A stretch of 64,000 nucleotides of DNA from Gammaproteobacteria bacterium (GTDB lineage Bacteria > Pseudomonadota > Gammaproteobacteria > Pseudomonadales > Pseudohongiellaceae): contig JAPPOG010000068.1 of NCBI GenBank assembly GCA_028818225.1, positions 1-64,000 on the forward strand, written 5' to 3'. How positions within the stretch are numbered: the first letter of the stretch is position 1; each line of letters begins with the position of its first letter. The notes under the pieces are model-generated. The model made no database searches. It was not told the DNA's origin and saw only the letters and a program-made list of their open reading frames with translations. Below, one piece after another: positions 25,388 to 34,468 of this stretch. The translations under genes and the position numbers were made by a program.

Positions 25388-26377
25388 TTACGCGCTTATC
25401 GCTCGCTTAACTAGGTTTTGCAGTAATGGCACTTTAAATCCATTGTGTGCCAATGTGCGTGCGCCTTCGGTGGCCAATGTCATCACAGACTCGCCAGTCT
25501 GTTGATTCTTGGGTTGGCCCTGAACGGCACTTTCCACGTTGGTGAGGCGTCGTGGTGTGGTTTGAACCGCACCGGCAACGATTCTCGAATCGGCGATATT
25601 GCCGCCTTCCACGCGGAATGCTGCAGCAATGTTCACCAGTGAGAAATCCCACACGTTTCTGTCTGCCACTTTCTCCCAATAGAAAGTCGCACCGGCCCAG
25701 GTGTTTGGAATTCTTACGGCAGTAAGAATGTCACCAGGACGGAGAATGGTGGTGTTGATGATGTCGTTGGCAGGGCCGACGAAGAAATCTTCGGCGCTGA
25801 CAACGGTTTCACCGCCTGAGTTACGAATCACCATGGATGCTTCCAGTGCAACCAGGGCTGATGCGGTGTCGGAAGCGCCGGCTGCAACGCAGCGGCTGCC
25901 TTCGAACAATGCATGCTCGCGATTCATACCTTGTGGTGTGTCCGCATAACACAGGTTACCGCCGGCACGGTAGCAGGACAGGCCGCGGCGGTAATACCAG
26001 CAGCGGACATCTTGCGACACGTTACCACCGAGGGTACCGATGTTGCGGATTTGTGGGCTCGCTACCACTGAGGCTGCTTCCGTTAACAGTGAAAAGTTGC
26101 TGTTAAGCACGTCACTGTTAACGATTTCAGTCAGGGTAGTGAGGGCGCCGATTTCGACACCGTCCGCGGTTTCGCGGATTCCACGCAGTTCTTCTATGGC
26201 ACTCAAATCGATGAGGGCATCCACACTCTTGGCGCGGTCTTTCAACCAGCCGTAAGTGTCTTGCCCGCCACCTACTAACCAACCTCTTTCGGCGTAACGG
26301 TTAGCAATCTCAAGCGCATCTTCGACCTGTACCGGCTGGTACAGTTCCATATTTGGCATTACGTCATGTGATGGCAT
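25388..26377 (-). CDS. PaoB-like FAD/[4Fe-4S] subunit of a molybdenum hydroxylase
   Basis: A 329-residue FAD-binding subunit of the xanthine-dehydrogenase family. It has LVGGGQDTYGWLKD and IRNIGTLGGNVSQDVRC for FAD binding. The latter is followed by a cysteine-rich insert (CWYYRRGLSCYRAGGNLCY and SRCVAA) with four cysteines, the layout seen in E. coli PaoB and 4-hydroxybenzoyl-CoA reductase beta, where it binds [4Fe-4S]. The subunit passes electrons between the 2Fe-2S subunit and FAD. It is last of three genes, 11 bp after the large subunit. E. coli order is A-B-C; here it is A-C-B. Confidence 0.9.
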   Translation of the reverse strand: MPSHDVMPNMELYQPVQVEDALEIANRYAERGWLVGGGQDTYGWLKDRAKSVDALIDLSAIEELRGIRETADGVEIGALTTLTEIVNSDVLNSNFSLLTEAASVVASPQIRNIGTLGGNVSQDVRCWYYRRGLSCYRAGGNLCYADTPQGMNREHALFEGSRCVAAGASDTASALVALEASMVIRNSGGETVVSAEDFFVGPANDIINTTILRPGDILTAVRIPNTWAGATFYWEKVADRNVWDFSLVNIAAAFRVEGGNIADSRIVAGAVQTTPRRLTNVESAVQGQPKNQQTGESVMTLATEGARTLAHNGFKVPLLQNLVKRAISA

Positions 26378-26388
26378 GGTTCGTTACC

Positions 26389-28827
26389 TCAGAATGTATT
26401 GGTTTTAAGTGATTTGGTGGTGTAGTCATTGCCTGCCAGATGATCGACGATCATGTCTGCCGTGGTTGGCGCTGTATTAAACAGATAACCATCCAATGCA
26501 TCGGCTAGCGCGCTGGCTATGGCGGCTGACATTGCACCCTGGGTAGGTTCACCGATTCCCCGTCCACCGGTTGGGTTTTGAGGATCAGGAATGTTGACCG
26601 CTTGCGAGCCGGTGTCTACTGGGACATCCATATTCGTAGGCGGTTTCGACTGGTACAGGCCAGTGTTAGCCGGCAGGCCATTTTGCGGATCATAAACATG
26701 ACGCTCGAGGTTGGATAAACCTACACCCCAAACGGCACCGCCGCGCATGGCATTGTCGAAATTCTTCGGATGCTGCACCGTGCCGCAATCGGCAACGCCC
26801 AGGTAATCCAGAATCTCCATCTTGCCGGTGTCGGTATCCACTTCAATTTCAATGAAGCCAACGATGTTGCCTGGGGGCTGACCCTGGCCAGGAATATTGT
26901 CCTTGGCCGCGCCCACCAGACCGGTTCCCTGCACACCCTGAACTGCCAGTTGGGTGAGCGGGTTAAGGTCATCGGCATACTCACTGCCGTCGTACTTACC
27001 GCCTAGCTCGATTGCACGCTGTGCTGTCTGGGCATAGGTAAGACCGACCGAGTTATCGTCGCTGTGGAACACGCGCTCGCCACCGATTTCATAATCATCA
27101 GGCTCGCCGCCGAGATCCATTGCCGCGATTTCCTTCATCTTCTGGATCAGATCCTGGCCCGCAACCCAGTTAGTTCGCGCGTGGGTGAAGACGGTGTTGG
27201 AACCGCCCTGACCGGAACTGTGGGGGAGATGGCGATCGGAGCGACCACGATGAATAACGGTACGTTCCCAGGGAATCTGCATGACTTCGGCTGCAGTTCG
27301 GGCGTTGGAAGCATAGGAGTAAGTTCCCAGGTTGCCGACACCGGAGTGAATCTGCAGGATGCCATCAGGCGTGATGCGTAACAGGCCGTCGTAACCACGA
27401 CCACCGGCACCGTGATAACCGATACCGACGCCGATACCACGACGCTTGCTGCCACCGAGATCTCTTGGCAGCTGTTCTTTCTCTGCCCAGTTGAACTCCC
27501 GTTGTCCTTGCGCCAGCGCTTCAGAGATGAAGGAACTGGTGACCGGACCCTGGCTGCCACCCTGATAACCGTCGCTGCGCAGGGCATTGATCTGACGGAA
27601 TTGAATCCGGCTCATGCCAATGCGTTGCGCTAATTGGTCAGTCATTGGAGCGAGGATCGGGGCGATTTCATTCTGACCCGGTCCGCGTTGTGCTCCGCGC
27701 GGGGTGGTGTTGGTGTAAACGGAAATGCCGCGATAACGCATGGCATCCGGTTGTAAACAAACCGTCACGTGCTGGGCGGAAGAGTTACCGCTACCGCCGC
27801 CAGTGGCACCGCCATCGTTGACGATAGCCAGATCAACACCGGTGACTTTACCATCTGCTCGACAACCAATTTTCATCCAGCCCTGAATACCCGATCTAGC
27901 CGAACCGATGTAGAACTCCTGCTCACGAGTGATACGCAGTTGAACCGGACGGTTCAGCACCCTTGAGAAGTTACCGGTAATGGACATGAACGGATAAGGG
28001 CCAATCTTCGAACCAAAGCCACCGCCGGTCGCTTCGTTGATGAACACCAGATCGGCAAGATCGATGTTCAACATACGGGCCAGGCCTGCGTTGTTGGCTG
28101 ATTGTGACTGGGAAGACCCGTGGAAATAGCATTTGCCATTTTCCCAATAGGCCATACAGGTTCGTGCTTCTAATGAATGGTGCGGATACCCGATGGTCAC
28201 AAACGGCTGTTCGATGATTTCATCGGCTTCCGCGAAGGCGGCATCGAGATCACCGAATTCCCAGTTGGTGGTGAATTCACCACCGTCTGGCGAGCGACCG
28301 GCGCGCATGGCATCAACGGCAGACTGTGGCCACTTGATGTCCTGGATTTCAGCGCTAACGATGGGTGTGCCATCCGGACCTGCTTCGCGGGTTCGAACCA
28401 ACACGTTGCCTTCCGGGTAAGCGGTGGCACCGCCGGGAGTCAAACTCTCCAGTGGGTCAACAACGAAGTCCCGTCGCTCGAAGTCGATGCGAATGGCGTC
28501 GATTGCAGACTCTGCAATCTCTTCGGTGGTTGCGGCAACGGCCAGAATGGGTTGCCCAACATAAGTGACGTATTCAGAAGCCAGAGCTGGATTACCCGGA
28601 GGGGGAGTAGGCGGTAGGTCGTCGGCGGTAAAAACGCCAACCACGCCATCCATTCTCAGTGCTGCTGATGCATCAATGTTTACTACGCGGCCACTGGGTA
28701 GTGGGCTCGTTAAGAGACGAGCAAAGACCATGCCTTCAGCTTTATAGTCTTCCGCATATTTAATCTCACCTGTTACCTTTCCAGGTACATCAGGTGGCAC
28801 AAAATCGCGTCCTATATGCATGCTCAT
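26389..28827 (-). CDS. PaoC-like molybdopterin-binding catalytic subunit
   Basis: An 812-residue large subunit of the xanthine dehydrogenase/aldehyde oxidase family. The N-terminal domain has GKVTGEIKYAEDYK. The molybdopterin region includes GGGFGSKIGPYPFMSI and PRGAQRGPGQNE, and the C-terminal GGRGIGEPTQGAMSAAIASA holds the likely catalytic Glu (GIGE). It would oxidise an aldehyde or N-heterocycle, with water as oxygen source. Its ATG overlaps the stop of the 2Fe-2S subunit (ATGA). Molybdopterin must come from elsewhere; moeA lies about 15 kb away. Substrate unknown. Confidence 0.93.
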   Translation of the reverse strand: MSMHIGRDFVPPDVPGKVTGEIKYAEDYKAEGMVFARLLTSPLPSGRVVNIDASAALRMDGVVGVFTADDLPPTPPPGNPALASEYVTYVGQPILAVAATTEEIAESAIDAIRIDFERRDFVVDPLESLTPGGATAYPEGNVLVRTREAGPDGTPIVSAEIQDIKWPQSAVDAMRAGRSPDGGEFTTNWEFGDLDAAFAEADEIIEQPFVTIGYPHHSLEARTCMAYWENGKCYFHGSSQSQSANNAGLARMLNIDLADLVFINEATGGGFGSKIGPYPFMSITGNFSRVLNRPVQLRITREQEFYIGSARSGIQGWMKIGCRADGKVTGVDLAIVNDGGATGGGSGNSSAQHVTVCLQPDAMRYRGISVYTNTTPRGAQRGPGQNEIAPILAPMTDQLAQRIGMSRIQFRQINALRSDGYQGGSQGPVTSSFISEALAQGQREFNWAEKEQLPRDLGGSKRRGIGVGIGYHGAGGRGYDGLLRITPDGILQIHSGVGNLGTYSYASNARTAAEVMQIPWERTVIHRGRSDRHLPHSSGQGGSNTVFTHARTNWVAGQDLIQKMKEIAAMDLGGEPDDYEIGGERVFHSDDNSVGLTYAQTAQRAIELGGKYDGSEYADDLNPLTQLAVQGVQGTGLVGAAKDNIPGQGQPPGNIVGFIEIEVDTDTGKMEILDYLGVADCGTVQHPKNFDNAMRGGAVWGVGLSNLERHVYDPQNGLPANTGLYQSKPPTNMDVPVDTGSQAVNIPDPQNPTGGRGIGEPTQGAMSAAIASALADALDGYLFNTAPTTADMIVDHLAGNDYTTKSLKTNTF

Positions 28828-29408
28828 GCTAATTGCCCCGAGGCGCGTAACACGCCATTGATGTAATGTTCATAGGCTCCGCAGCGGCACAGGTTACCTG
28901 ACAGGCCGGCGCGGACTTCTTCTCTGGTCGGGCTGGGGTTGTTGTTCAGCAATGCTACTGCTGACATCACCTGGCCCGGTGTGCAAAAACCACACTGGGG
29001 TGAGTTTTCGTCGATAAATGCCTGCTGTACCGCATGCAATGTGCCGTCTGCCGCTTTGACTCCTTCAATAGAAATCACCGCTTTATCTTTCACATTGTGC
29101 GTCAGTACCGAGCAGGAATAGTTTGGTACGCCATCGATTAACACCGTGCACGCGCCGCATTCGCCACGATTACAACCGATCTTGGTGCCGGTTAAATCGA
29201 GCTTGTAGCGCAGGGTGTAAGCGAGTGTTTCCGACGGCATCACATCAACCGGCCGCGTACGCCCGTTAATGTTCAGATTTATCAAGCGCTCTGCCGAGCC
29301 AGCACCCTGTTGGGCCTGGGCGAGGTAGAGTCCTGCACCGGATGTAGCGGCGGCGCCGGAGAAAATAACCCCCTTGATAAAACGTCTGCGAGTTAGTTTG
29401 GAATTCAC
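28824..29408 (-). CDS. PaoA-like Tat-exported 2x[2Fe-2S] subunit
   Basis: A 194-residue iron-sulfur subunit with a twin-arginine signal (LTRRRFIKGVIFSGAAATSGAG), placing the complex in the periplasm as with E. coli PaoABC. The plant-type cluster is in CNRGECGACTVLIDGVPNYSC, and the second in CGFCTPGQVMSA with NLCRCGAY. It is the first gene of the operon; the catalytic subunit starts within its stop codon. Only this subunit carries a Tat signal, so the others are presumably co-exported (family knowledge). Confidence 0.93.
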   Translation of the reverse strand: MNSKLTRRRFIKGVIFSGAAATSGAGLYLAQAQQGAGSAERLINLNINGRTRPVDVMPSETLAYTLRYKLDLTGTKIGCNRGECGACTVLIDGVPNYSCSVLTHNVKDKAVISIEGVKAADGTLHAVQQAFIDENSPQCGFCTPGQVMSAVALLNNNPSPTREEVRAGLSGNLCRCGAYEHYINGVLRASGQLA

Positions 29409-29826
29409 TGACTTAGCTCCGTTTTTTGTTGTAGTAATACGTTCTTCGATGCTGCTGAGGAACGCGGTTCTCTAGGTAAAGAATGGCATGAAAAGTTGCG
29501 AGCTTTTCACGCGCATATAGCCACTGTCGAGCGTATTATTTCTGAGGTGGAAAAGCAACAGGATTGGGGGTAGGTGCTGCTCTGAATGGCACGTGTTTCG
29601 GGGGTTTCAGCGGATTGGGTTGGAAAAATTACATACTGTTACAAGTTGCTCGCAGCTGAAGGACTATTCCTTGTCAGCAGTGCGCATCCATCCTGGATTC
29701 ATTCACTCCGGCTTGAGCCGATTTCAGCGTCTCCCTCCTGCGTTTAGTGCGCGCTCTCAGGTACAAGCGTCGCAGACATAAAAAAAGCCAGGTTAAAAAC
29801 CTGGCTTTTTTGTTACAGCAATGTAA
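29409..29826. other. Gap upstream of the pao-like operon
   Basis: About 420 bp without a credible gene. The left end should carry the operon promoter, which I could not place by eye; the right end carries the terminator at 29781-29811. The 62-residue ORF at 29593 has no supporting features. Confidence 0.55.
29781..29811 (-). terminator. Strong bidirectional-type terminator
   Basis: AAAAAAGCCAGGTT, loop AAAA, then ACCTGGCTTTTTT: an 8-bp stem with A and T tracts on both sides. It is positioned 16 bp after the thrombospondin-repeat gene on the minus strand. Confidence 0.92.
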
Positions 29827-31413
29827 TTAGCTGTTCTTGCCGTTTCCTTTTCCTTCAGACTTACCGTTATTGCTTTTACCAATGTCAGTCTGGGCGGCTG
29901 CACTTTGCAGGGCATCCTTTTGCTCTTCGGTTAAGTCACCCGCGTCAACCAGGCCTTCAAGGAATTGAGCAACACAGCTTACGTACTGGCCATGGTTGCG
30001 CGCACCGTCAGCACAACTGGCAATTGCGGCAGCGATCTCGCCATCAAGGTTATCGCCAATGCCATTGCCGTTATCGTCGGCCCACTCGTCGGGATTGTCC
30101 GGGAAGGCATCGCTATTGTCGCCAACGCCATCGCCGTCGGAATCCGTGGTTTCATCAGGATCTTCCGGGAAGGCATCGTCCTCATTGGCTACACCGTCCC
30201 CATCGATATCGGGATCGCAGGCATCGCCAATGCCGTCACCGTCAAGGTCGGCCTGGTCAGGATTGACTGTTACAGGACAGTTGTCAGCGCTATCCTCTAC
30301 ACCGTCCCCATCGATATCGGGATCGCAGGCATCGCCAATGCTGTCACCATCGAGATCTGCCTGGTCAGGATTGGCTATAGCAGGACAATTGTCAGCGATG
30401 TCCTCCACCCCATCGCCATCAGAATCGGGGTCGATAACCGTCACATTGACGAAATCCGGGTCGCTCAATTCACCATTGGATTGGCGCCCGACGATTAAAG
30501 AAAAAGTCAGTACGCCGCCGATATTCGGTGAAGTAAAAGTTGGCATTGCACTCGTAGGATCATCCAGCGTTACTAAAGGTCCGCCTACTTGCGCCCAGAT
30601 AAAGTTGATTTCATCCAGTGGAGAACTGGCACTACCGTCAAGCTGGACCGGCGTATTGACATCAACTTCCTGGTCCGGACCTGCTACAGCAGCAAGTACA
30701 GTAGCATCCACTGGTGCGCCGGAAGGAATATTGCCTTCGGGCGTCAGGCGATATTCATTGCCCATGGTGAGGTCGAGGTCGGGAAGATCAGTGAGACAGA
30801 GGTTGCCAGCACCAGCGGATAAGCCTCCACCAGCTGCTTTCCGGCTTAGAATGTTTCCGAAATCAACGGAATCGATGATTATTGTCCAGTTGTCGCCACT
30901 TAGGCCTGATACAGCAATGCCATCCGTGTTTTGGTTGTTATATCTGTAGTTCCCAACAAATGCATTTGAACCTGATGGAGTTTCTGTTGCTTCGCCTGGG
31001 TCATCCGATACCACCACGAGAGGGTTACTGGTACTGTCCAATATCCGGAAATTTAGCTTGGCGGTATTGGCGCCTCCGTTCATATTTTCGATGTTGAAGA
31101 CAAAGCCAAAAGTCAGATCGGAACCAGGTGGTGCAGGTGGTGTTATATTTTCATGTACCCAGATATTCGACTTCCTGACACCCAGATCCACACAAAGTGC
31201 GTGGGAGGAGGCAGACCAGAAATCATAATGTGACGCGCCACTTTCAGCACTCTGAATCGCTTCGATAGTGCCCACCAAAATCCAATTAAGAGGATTGGTG
31301 GTGTCATAGACGTCAATCCTGGTCTGCGCGCTGAGGCTTGAGCTAAGCAATAGGACTAATAGAAGAGCAAACGGCTTGGCAGTACTTGCGACTATTCTTC
31401 GAACAAGTTGCAT
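29827..31413 (-). CDS. Exported thrombospondin type-3 repeat protein
   Basis: A secreted protein of 528 residues. A signal peptide ends near SSSLSAQT. The first half is beta-rich, followed by a PKD/Ig-like segment ([21 protein letters not shown]). Then come thrombospondin type-3 calcium-binding repeats with the pattern DxDGDGV-D-xDNCP, and an acidic tail. I choose the ATG at 31413 because GGAGA lies at proper spacing, unlike the ATG six bases upstream. Two of the type-3 repeats are nearly identical in DNA. The role is likely in surface structure or adhesion (inference). The C-terminus ends in a Lys/Gly/Asn-rich stretch, not a recognised sorting signal. Confidence 0.82.
   Translation of the reverse strand: MQLVRRIVASTAKPFALLLVLLLSSSLSAQTRIDVYDTTNPLNWILVGTIEAIQSAESGASHYDFWSASSHALCVDLGVRKSNIWVHENITPPAPPGSDLTFGFVFNIENMNGGANTAKLNFRILDSTSNPLVVVSDDPGEATETPSGSNAFVGNYRYNNQNTDGIAVSGLSGDNWTIIIDSVDFGNILSRKAAGGGLSAGAGNLCLTDLPDLDLTMGNEYRLTPEGNIPSGAPVDATVLAAVAGPDQEVDVNTPVQLDGSASSPLDEINFIWAQVGGPLVTLDDPTSAMPTFTSPNIGGVLTFSLIVGRQSNGELSDPDFVNVTVIDPDSDGDGVEDIADNCPAIANPDQADLDGDSIGDACDPDIDGDGVEDSADNCPVTVNPDQADLDGDGIGDACDPDIDGDGVANEDDAFPEDPDETTDSDGDGVGDNSDAFPDNPDEWADDNGNGIGDNLDGEIAAAIASCADGARNHGQYVSCVAQFLEGLVDAGDLTEEQKDALQSAAAQTDIGKSNNGKSEGKGNGKNS
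30191..30406. repeat. Two tandem 108-bp repeats within the type-3 repeat region
   Basis: The block starting ACACCGTCCC at 30191 recurs at 30299 with few changes, giving a 108-bp period, which is 36 codons of the calcium-binding repeat. It reflects recent internal duplication. Confidence 0.8.
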
Positions 31414-31504
31414 GAGCATTCTCCAATGAAGTTCGTCATAATTCGTTATTATTGGGCGTGAAAACATTTTTCAGCCGTCTTTTATTATGGAAAAGATTGC
31501 ATCA

Positions 31505-31529
31505 GAAAAAATCATCCGAAAGGATGATT
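31505..31529 (-). terminator. Terminator with GNRA-like loop
   Basis: AATCATCC-GAAA-GGATGATT is a perfect 8-bp stem. On the minus strand it is followed by a T tract. It lies about 150 bp past the UmuD-like gene and would end its transcript. Confidence 0.8.
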
Positions 31530-31679
31530 AAGCTCAACAATTGCCCCTTAAATTGCACTTTATCGCGCATTACTGGACAGGATTGGTCTGGCTTCAGGGC
31601 AGTGCGGTGAAATGACAGGCAAACGCCAGTAAGCAAACTGCAGTTTGGATCGCCGTTGGAAAACCAGCTGACTCTGGAT

Positions 31680-32081
31680 TTAAAAGGGATTGATGGCGTG
31701 GGTTACCACGCCCAATACGGTTACCTGGTCGTGTCCATTAACTGACACTGGACGATGATACGTGTTCGCAGTGCGCAATACCTGGGCCCGTGTATCAAGA
31801 ATCTTGCGGCTCAGTTCGCCATCGATAGCGGCGATGACGATGTCGTCATGTTTGGGTGGTCGGTCGCGACTGGCAACCAGAATGGCCTGATCCATAATGC
31901 CCGCATTCACCATGGATTTGCCGCACACCTTAACGAAAAAAGTGGAGGGTCTTTGCGTTTCAAGGTAGCGCTCCAGATCCACTGTTACGTTGGCATAGCT
32001 GTCTGTGGGGCAGCTCAGGCCAGAGTGGGGCTGTGGCGTGAAAAACGGCAACAGGTGTGAAGACGGTGTATCCTTACTCAT
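31680..32081 (-). CDS. UmuD/LexA-like autoprotease, orphan
   Basis: This 133-residue protein resembles UmuD along its length. FVKVCGKSMVNAGIMD holds the catalytic Ser (GKSM) and DIVIAAIDGELSRKIL holds the catalytic Lys. The cleavage pair, Cys-Gly in E. coli UmuD, appears as Ser-Gly (PHSGLSC). A perfect LexA box lies directly before the ATG. No umuC or other Y-family polymerase is next to it within the window. It may work with a polymerase encoded elsewhere, or in another SOS role. The overlapping start region leaves no room for a normal Shine-Dalgarno. Confidence 0.88.
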   Translation of the reverse strand: MSKDTPSSHLLPFFTPQPHSGLSCPTDSYANVTVDLERYLETQRPSTFFVKVCGKSMVNAGIMDQAILVASRDRPPKHDDIVIAAIDGELSRKILDTRAQVLRTANTYHRPVSVNGHDQVTVLGVVTHAINPF

Positions 32082-32082
32082 A

Positions 32083-32098
32083 CTGTATAAACATACAG
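32083..32098 (-). promoter_or_regulatory. LexA (SOS) box of the UmuD-like gene
   Basis: CTGTATAAACATACAG fits the consensus CTGT-N8-ACAG exactly. It ends one base before the start codon, so the box covers the translation-initiation region as well. Confidence 0.88.
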
Positions 32099-32202
32099 TA
32101 TGAGATTAAGCAGGGCAAGCGTAAAAAACTGCTGGTTTGGGTAAGTTGAAGCAGCTAGCTTACCCGGTTCAACTTACCCTTTTTGATGACCCTCGATCGA
32201 AG

Positions 32203-34362
32203 CTAATCAACGATGGTCATTTCTTCCAGCAGGTTGCTGGCATTGTCCATGTACTCCATTACCCACAACATGTAACGGGAGTCGACAGCGATGGCGCGGT
32301 TCTTGGACTGATCGAAATCCCAGTCGCCGATGATGCTTTCGTAAACACCGTCGAATAACAAGCCGACTAACTGTGCCTTGCTGTTCATGGCCGCGGTGCC
32401 GGAGTTGCCGCCGGTGATGTCCAGGTCAGCCAGAAAGTTAACCGGCACCGAACCGATTGAATCAAGTTCGTAAGCGCCGTATTGCCCTGCGCGAATTAAA
32501 TCCAGCTGTTTCTGCGGTGCATTGAAGGGATCCAGACCGGTGTCCTTGCCGAGAATGCCTTCCAAGGTAGTAAAAGGCAGGTTAACTAGGCCGTCACGTG
32601 GTTCGTTGCCCTGCACCTTACCGAAAGTTACGCGCAGTGAACTGTTGGCATCGGCGTAAATGGGTTGGCCCAGGCTGCGGTTGTAAGCAATGACCGCTTC
32701 CATGTATTGCGGGCGGGACTGTTGAAACTGGCCGCTTAATTCTTTGCCGGCCAGCTCCAGTGCCATACGCTCAGCGTGTGAAGCGACGGCGTACTGGATG
32801 AAAGGGTCATCGCTGGCCTGAAACTCTTCCACGGAACTTTCGATCCAGGCTAATCGGGTTGCTTCGTCGGCGAGAGCCGAACGGGAGTAACTGTCGTCGA
32901 TGATGCCATTCACCTGGCTTTGATTAAACGTCGTACCAATCTGGTAGAAGGCGTCCAGTGACTGGGAACGATGCTGCTCTGGTAAATCCGCATAGTGTCC
33001 TAGCATGTAACTCAGAATGGCCTTGTCCACGGTTTCATCGTAACGACGACTGATGGATTGCATGGACTGGGTAAAGCGGCGCATGTCTCTTTCCTGGTAA
33101 CCCGGTTCGCGCTCGGCATCGGGCTTCTGTCTTTCGATGGCAAGACGATAAAGACGCTGGGCGGTGGTTGGCAGGGTGGCATAACTCATGTAACTACTGA
33201 CCAGGTTCCGTTCCCGTGATTCCTGGTTTTCTTCGATTAAGGCATCGAGTTGCAGTACGGAGCGGGAATAACGCTCGCTGCGTTCGTCGTCGCTGTTAAT
33301 CCATGTGCTCAAATCCAATTCGAACTGGCGCTGGCGATCGATGAAATCGCTGTTCTGGTAACTCTCCACCATGGACTGGTAGTTTTTGGCGTAGTTATTG
33401 AGGCTCGCTAATGTGTTCTCGTAAGCGAGTCGCGCCTGACTGCCGGGTTCGGTGTTCTCGTTAATAATGCTGACGATGTCTTCGCGCATCTGTCGGGCAT
33501 TGGGATAGAACCAGTTAAATTGATTTTCGATTTCACTGACGGTGCGATAACGATTGGTGCTGCCGGGATAACCCACGCCCATGACGAAGTCACCGCTTTC
33601 GACGCCGCTGCGGCTAATTTCGAGAAAGCTGTCAGACTGGTAAGGCACGTTGTCTTCACTGTAATCCGCCGGCATACCATTTTGATCGACATAGGCGCGG
33701 TAAAATCCAAAGTCGCCGGTGTGGCGTGGCCATTGCCAGTTGTCAATATCACCACCGTATTTACCGATGCTGGTGGCTGGCACGTAGACCAGGCGCACGT
33801 CGCGAATTTCGAGCCGCTTGATCAGAAAATATTCCAATCCCTGGTGGAAAGAAGAAACGCCACAGCGATGCATGCCAGTAGATTCGCAGTCGGCGATGAT
33901 GGCTTTGCGATTGTTTTCAATGGTCTGGTAACGAGCAATGCCAGACATGTCATCAGTCACGCCTGCCCTGGCTCTATCTGTGACATCTGTCACCTCTTCG
34001 GTAACGTAGACTCTTGAGCCGGGTGCGGCACGAACTTCATCTTCCATGTTGCGGGCAAGAAAGCCGTCAACCAGTAAATTGTTATCCGGTGAACTGTTGT
34101 ATTGAATTGAGCCATACACGCAGTGATGGTTGGTAACAACCAATCCACTTGGTGAAACAAATGACGCGCTGCAGCCGCCGAGGCTGACTACCGCGTTCAT
34201 GGGAAATTTATCGAGACTGGAAAGATTCTCTGGATCGATTTCCAGCCCCAGTTCCATCAGCCTGTCATTCAGGGCAGGTAATTGATGGGGTTGCCACATG
34301 CCTTCGTCGGCCAGGGAACTGGTTAAAAAGAGTAGAGGGAGAGTAAGTAAAAATTTACGCAT
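32203..34362 (-). CDS. S46-family dipeptidyl-peptidase (DPP7-like)
   Basis: A 719-residue exported S46 serine peptidase with a signal peptide (LLTLPLLFLTSSLADEG). The N-terminal motif GCSASFVSPSGLVVTNHHC carries the catalytic His, GGDIDNWQWPRHTGDF the Asp region, and GNSGTAAMNSKAQLVG the nucleophilic Ser. The segment following the Ser reads LLFDGVYES; in characterised members Gly here goes with hydrophobic P1 preference (DPP7) and Arg with acidic P1 (DPP11), so DPP7-like specificity is inferred. It would release dipeptides from oligopeptides in the periplasm. The metacaspase-like gene lies 106 bp upstream on the same strand. Confidence 0.94.
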   Translation of the reverse strand: MRKFLLTLPLLFLTSSLADEGMWQPHQLPALNDRLMELGLEIDPENLSSLDKFPMNAVVSLGGCSASFVSPSGLVVTNHHCVYGSIQYNSSPDNNLLVDGFLARNMEDEVRAAPGSRVYVTEEVTDVTDRARAGVTDDMSGIARYQTIENNRKAIIADCESTGMHRCGVSSFHQGLEYFLIKRLEIRDVRLVYVPATSIGKYGGDIDNWQWPRHTGDFGFYRAYVDQNGMPADYSEDNVPYQSDSFLEISRSGVESGDFVMGVGYPGSTNRYRTVSEIENQFNWFYPNARQMREDIVSIINENTEPGSQARLAYENTLASLNNYAKNYQSMVESYQNSDFIDRQRQFELDLSTWINSDDERSERYSRSVLQLDALIEENQESRERNLVSSYMSYATLPTTAQRLYRLAIERQKPDAEREPGYQERDMRRFTQSMQSISRRYDETVDKAILSYMLGHYADLPEQHRSQSLDAFYQIGTTFNQSQVNGIIDDSYSRSALADEATRLAWIESSVEEFQASDDPFIQYAVASHAERMALELAGKELSGQFQQSRPQYMEAVIAYNRSLGQPIYADANSSLRVTFGKVQGNEPRDGLVNLPFTTLEGILGKDTGLDPFNAPQKQLDLIRAGQYGAYELDSIGSVPVNFLADLDITGGNSGTAAMNSKAQLVGLLFDGVYESIIGDWDFDQSKNRAIAVDSRYMLWVMEYMDNASNLLEEMTIVD

Positions 34363-34416
34363 AACAGCTGCCGTTAAAATTGGAAAAATTACTGCAATAG
34401 TTTGCAGGCTGCGTAT

Positions 34417-34452
34417 TAGACCGGATTTGTCAGCAAAAATAAATCCGGTCTA
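34417..34452. terminator. Perfect 12-bp stem hairpin after the metacaspase gene
   Basis: TAGACCGGATTT and AAATCCGGTCTA pair perfectly around a 12-base loop. It sits 17 bp past the metacaspase stop. No strong T run follows, so termination is probable rather than certain. It also contains AAATAAATCCGG, resembling the dispersed motif. Confidence 0.65.
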
Positions 34453-34468
34453 CCGCTTAACCTGACTC

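Noticed and set aside
30191-30406. CRISPR-like tandem repeat
   Set aside because: The repeats are in-frame coding units without unique spacers, belonging to the type-3 repeat protein.
29965-30949. Long plus-strand ORFs of 177 and 317 residues
   Set aside because: They are antisense to the type-3 repeat gene, and their repetitive Ile/Ala or Ser/Pro pattern follows from its periodic codons.
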